Shown: one piece after another, positions 60,079 through 64,000 of the stretch
Layout: every line of letters starts with the position of its first letter
Numbering within the stretch: the first letter of the stretch is position 1
DNA from: Trichoplusia ni
Lineage: Eukaryota > Arthropoda > Insecta > Lepidoptera > Noctuidae
Direction: 5' to 3'
Assembly: GCF_003590095.1 (NCBI RefSeq)
Contig: NC_039483.1
Location: 13,826,001-13,890,000, forward strand
DNA: 64,000 nucleotides
Translations under genes and position numbers: made by a program
The notes under the pieces: generated by a model
Databases searched by the model: none
What the model saw: the letters and a program-made list of their open reading frames with translations, nothing else
What the model was told of the DNA's origin: nothing

Positions 60079-60161
60079 ATTACATTTCATCATCATCATC
60101 ATCATCAGCCTATCGCAGTCCACTGCTGGACATAGGCCTCCCCAAGTGCACGCATTACATT
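60079..60161 (-). mobile_element. Ultra-short LINE insertion with 8-bp target duplication
   Basis: ATTACATT is present at 60079-60086 and 60154-60161. The 67 bp between, read on the minus strand, give GAGGCCTATGTCCAGCAGTG, encoding EAYVQQWTAIG and a stop, then GGC(TGA) and a (TGATGA)n tail, seen on this strand as a (CAT)n run. It is from the same LINE family as 46909 but even more truncated. Confidence 0.7.
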
Positions 60162-60732
60162 ACATTTAATACATTTACTGATCACAAATATAAAATTCCC
60201 AATTTATCGACACTTTCCCAACACTAGTAACAGTTACTGAAACGAAATCTTATACTGTTCAGTGCTCCCGGTGGCCTCATAAACGGGGTGATAAAATGCT
60301 GCCACCCCACCTTAACGTTTACCTCTTGAATGGCATTTTATGGATACTTACTCACTATTCACGAACATAATGAACTTGAGATTTCATATTTCTTCGGTCA
60401 GTTAATTTTCGTATCTTTGTCAATTACATTAAGAAAATAGAAAATCTTTTTAGTAGGCATACTAATAGTCACCAAGGAAAATATTAGTGCAGATGGCATT
60501 ATAATGTATATCAGTGTTTGTACCATATACGGGCCAAAATTTACAGCGATCCACAGATCAATTTCGATTCAACAATAGCATATTCATTAATTTAAAGTGC
60601 CGGAAAGCAGTTTATTTAAAACGTATACTACTGACTTTGTTTTGTTTTATACTACTGACAAAAAGAAAAAACGAGTTGTTCATTTGTTTTCACTATTTAT
60701 GTGTCTATCTTCCCCTAGGTAGAGCTCACTAC
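60162..60732. other. Noncoding AT-rich stretch
   Basis: The frame at 60514-60735 has no motif; nothing else is seen. Confidence 0.45.
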
Positions 60733-60800
60733 TAAGGACTTCGGTTGGACCCGAACGAGTCGGGCTATCCCGATACATACGCGTGAGTAAACCTTTACAT
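60733..60800 (-). mobile_element. Penelope-like right-arm remnant
   Basis: TAAGGACTTCGGTTGGACCC, GAGTCGGGCTATCCCGAT and ACGCGTGAGTAAACC, then TTACAT, match the right arm from 33415 to 33482 with a few changes and a small deletion. No coding part is left. Confidence 0.7.
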
Positions 60801-61197
60801 CTTTGAAGTATGACGTATGACTACTGAAGTACGACTCATCCCAAGACAACACAAAAAAACTACTTAACATTATTTTAGTTTTATTTTCAATCGCCTAATT
60901 ATAATGACGGAAGATTGAAACAATGGATCAATACGGTTTCGATTGATGTTTTCAGTCTCCGATGTGGGATACAATATCTGTTATGAGTCGAAGTGCGTGT
61001 GAACAACAATCTTCATTGTTGCACTTATGCGAGTATCGATTTGTAAGTCTGATTGGATTCTTTAGAAGGGTGATGTGGTATTGGAATAAAAATGCTGTAA
61101 AAGTTGTTACTCGAAGTTGGAGAATTGTTGCTCTTCGACTGGTTTTTGGTGCCTATTTATCCTATATTTAAAGTATATATTAAGAAAGAAAAGACTC
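60801..61197. other. Noncoding AT-rich stretch
   Basis: The frame at 60962-61171 has no motif. Confidence 0.45.
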
Positions 61198-61324
61198 TGA
61201 AATGAAACTACTTTTACGGATTTTATCGCGGTTTAATTTTAGATTTTAGTTCCTCATGTTTCGACACCTTTGCAGGTATCATGGTCACGGGTAGACTAAA
61301 ATACGTAAAAGTGGTTTCATTTCA
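61198..61324. mobile_element. Small inverted-repeat element (127 bp)
   Basis: Ends TGAAATGAAACTACTTTTAC and its complement at 61304-61324 pair over 21 bp with one mismatch. The body (TTATCGCGGTTTAATTTTAG, GTTTCGACACCTTTGCAGG, CATGGTCACGGGTAGAC) resembles a repeat I recall from moth genomes. No coding capacity; MITE-like. A target duplication is not evident. Confidence 0.55.
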
Positions 61325-63639
61325 ATGTCTAACATTCGCGTAAACCTAAGAAACCACTAAGAAAAGACTCATAATTAGTAGTCATAAAAAAAAAAAACTA
61401 AACAGAGAAATACAGATTTAAAGAGTCACTGTTTTTCTTAGAGTTTTAGGATCATAGCTTACCATATCACTGAGGTTGAGCTTGAGGAACCAGTATTGAA
61501 TTTCTTTTGGATGCCAAATAAATTTGGTCAACCGATTCTTTTAAACCTATTTGAACCTTCAGTGTCTTAAGTCCGACTGGCACTTGGCCCATTTTACTCC
61601 ATTGTCAATTACACATAGCAACACAAAAACAAATGACGAACGGTTTTACAGCATTCGAAATGAACAATACACGTTATAATCATAATCTAATGACCCAACA
61701 TGTCGAAGCAGACACAACATATACAGTTACAGAACGATAATAGATTCTCAGAACGCCTTGATGACAATTGTATAAGAGTTACGTGACCTATCTCATTACC
61801 GTTTCGGTTAAACAATTATGGCGGATTGTGAGTTGATGTTGCGTAATACCTGCTTAATGTTAGTCTTTTCTGGAAGTGAAATATTTTTTTGTGATTTGTT
61901 AGTGTGTGTATAAGGGCAGGTCCTATAGGTGCATCAGTAGGTGTCTAGACCATGTTCAAATGTTCGAGTAGGTTAGAGGAATGAAATTATTTTTGTTTTT
62001 GGTCCCGTGAGTTTTGATAATCTCTTATGCATAAGACATCACCAAATTGGACAATATTATATTTCTAATCACGTTTATTATCGTAACGATAAAATAAACT
62101 CGTACTTCAAAATACTTCATTAACATAATGCTCGCATCTCTACTCTAATAAAGTCAAAGAGTATTTTTGAATGCGCTAATTACAGTCAATCCACAGATAT
62201 ATTAATAAAAATAAAAAGCCCATTTATTATATACGACTAAAAGATATATTATTTATCGAGCTTTGACTCATAGAGCCGAGCAGTAATGTAAAAAACTAAA
62301 AAAGCTATTTAAAAAAATTAACTATTTATTCGCATTTAGTCGCGCACAACTGCAAGTATAATATAAAATTAAACAAGCAAACATAACCGTAGTAAATAAA
62401 CCTATCGGATTTAATCAAATCAAAAGAGTTATAAAACAAAACAAATAGTTCTTATACATAGCAATCGTGTTTCAATCAACTATTAACGAAAATTACCGTG
62501 TTTCATATATAAATACATTATGCCTAATGCCTGTATTAAGTTATCGTTATAACAAATCATGTTAGTTCTATACAGCAGTCACTCACAATTTAATAATACA
62601 AAACCGAATCTAATATAATTTTCACGCGACATGAGATTATAATCAGCTGCAATCGAATATTAAACGACTGGTCACAGGAAACGTTTGTGGACTTGACAAA
62701 AAGTTATGAGGTTTTGGTATATTACTTTAAGTAATCGGTCGAGAAGTACGAGATTAACTTGTATGACTGTGGGTTTCTTTTCATATGCTTAAGAAAAACA
62801 AATCGTTTGGACGATAAATTATTTAATGGCTATAAACTCGTCAGCAAGTCCCAAGCTTAGACTCAATTTTTTATTTTCATAAATAAAATAAGGATATAGG
62901 ATAGGAATATATATAATATAAGGAAATAGGTAATTTAATTATTATGACTATCTGCACATTTCAACTCGAAAAATTGCGTTTTACAAGCTAGCGTTTTTTT
63001 TTGGGACAAAAGTTTTCGTCAAGCCCTTCAAAATAATTTAAAATCCACAGTGTTGTCTGCCCTGTTCCAGATCCAGAATCGGATCAGATTCTACGTCATA
63101 ATATTGCATTATTACGGAATTAATAAATGCATGCTAAAACGGAACTGAATGGAAAACAGGAAATGAATCAAATATACATAACTGGCAAGTTTTGATTACA
63201 GACAAACGTACAGGTAAAAGCAAATAACAGATCACTGCAAAACAGCAAATAGTAACAAAGTCGTTTGAAATACATAATACTAAAATAATATGAAACTCAA
63301 GCTAAGATATATTTAACGCGCGACGAAACATCGGTACATTCGCTGCTCGTTTATTTTTCCATTGCAATGGGTTCTCAACGGATCGGATATCTGCGACTAA
63401 TTGGCTTGTTAGTGATAGACTAACAGATTGGATCGGATTGATGCGCATTTCAACTCAAGGTAAGGAAATCGTAATTGAATAAAAACAATCGCTTATGATT
63501 TATGGCATTATGACGCAATATATCTTCACAGTGTATTACTTAACTTTACTCGGATTTCTTGTTTCCCAATAGCTTCATCTTACACAGGTTTGTAGATAAT
63601 CTTCTGCATTTACCTTCTACAAAAATTCCACTGAGTTCA
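61325..63639. other. Noncoding AT-rich stretch
   Basis: No gene recognised and no frame worth noting over 2.3 kb. 63320-63470 is slightly more complex (GCGCGACGAAACATCGG; a similar CGCGACGAAACATCG word also occurs near 44060). Confidence 0.45.
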
Positions 63640-63770
63640 ACGGGTCGCGGGTTGAATCCCCGTGTGGAATCTTTTTGGTGATCCACGAATGCTTGTCCTG
63701 AGTTTGGGTGTCTTTGTGCATGAGACTTGAATGTTTGCAGAACAAATAATGAATGGGTTAGTCGTTAAAA
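63640..63770 (+). repeat. tRNA-derived SINE, 5'-truncated
   Basis: It begins inside the tRNA-like part with box B GGTTGAATCCC (63650-63660). It then follows the 40805 copy closely: TGGTGATCCACGAATGCTTG, TCCTGAGTTTGGGTGTCTTT and GTGCATGAGACTTGAATGTTTG. Box A is missing, so it cannot be transcribed from its own promoter. Confidence 0.7.
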
Positions 63771-64000
63771 TAATTGCTTGTGTTACACGAAATCTCTTTA
63801 TCTATACATAATTGTACCGCCAGTTTTCTTTAATGGTTTCCTTGTTTTGGACGTAACCCTAAAAAGGTTCGACTGAAGACTACCTACTAAAGCTGAGAAA
63901 AAGTTCTCAAACTAAACAAAGATTTCTTGATAAAAAACTTACTCCCATACACTTAACGTTATATTCACCTCAAACAACTAGTGAAAACTACCACAAATAA

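Noticed and set aside
60087..60108. (CAT)n run as an independent microsatellite
   Set aside because: It is the tail of the short LINE insertion, enclosed by its target duplication.
1..64000. Most short open frames (60-112 codons) on both strands
   Set aside because: They lack recognisable domains, overlap each other on opposite strands, follow the local AT composition, and often run through repeats. No host gene is supported by them.

Overview
The window looks like nuclear DNA of a moth or butterfly (Lepidoptera). It is AT-rich throughout. It carries several repeat families that I recognise as lepidopteran: short elements running from TCTATACTAATAT to CTAG with a conserved core around CGCGGACGAAGTCGCGGG, tRNA-derived SINEs, LINE tails ending in a GGCTGATGATG-type repeat, and Penelope-like elements. 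The genus cannot be fixed from the sequence alone. I found no exon of a host gene that I can name. Almost all open frames are under 115 codons, match nothing I know and look like chance, so the window is best read as a gene desert or a very long intron.

The centrepiece is at 32386-33493: a compact GC-rich Penelope-like element. One intact frame covers only the end of the reverse-transcriptase region plus a complete GIY-YIG endonuclease domain. It lies between two inverted arms of 159 bp that are identical base for base. The frame runs into the right arm, which encodes its last 27 residues. Decayed relatives of the arms lie at 23733, 38255, 47046, 52275 and 60733.

Layout. 1-8 kb: noncoding DNA with decayed repeats (905, 3455, 6035). 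8.5-8.9 kb: a GC-rich islet followed by an old SINE. 9-18 kb: noncoding DNA with a hairpin (14118) and the first copy of a short dispersed palindrome (14470). 18-25 kb: a Helitron-like element, a decayed pogo-like DNA transposon with TA duplication (19404-20696), a foldback Penelope remnant, a second Helitron-like copy and a second palindrome copy. 25-32 kb: quiet DNA with a poly(A)-only insertion (28476), a third palindrome copy (30138) and a hairpin (31016). 32-33.5 kb: the Penelope-like element. 34.7-43 kb: the densest repeat field, with Helitron-like copies, a nested palindrome (35056), several SINEs, a tandem duplication (39794) and an RTE-like LINE C-terminus (42465). 43-64 kb: mostly noncoding DNA with two short LINE insertions flanked by target duplications (46909, 60087), a Helitron-like copy (51565), a fourth palindrome copy (56105), a possible solo LTR (58584), a possible enhancer rich in homeodomain-type sites (59565), a small inverted-repeat element (61198) and a truncated SINE (63640).

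There is no operon-like arrangement. The recognisable coding pieces belong to mobile elements, and only the Penelope-like endonuclease frame is intact. Noncoding candidates (enhancers, core promoters, hairpins) are offered at low confidence because they rest on local sequence only.
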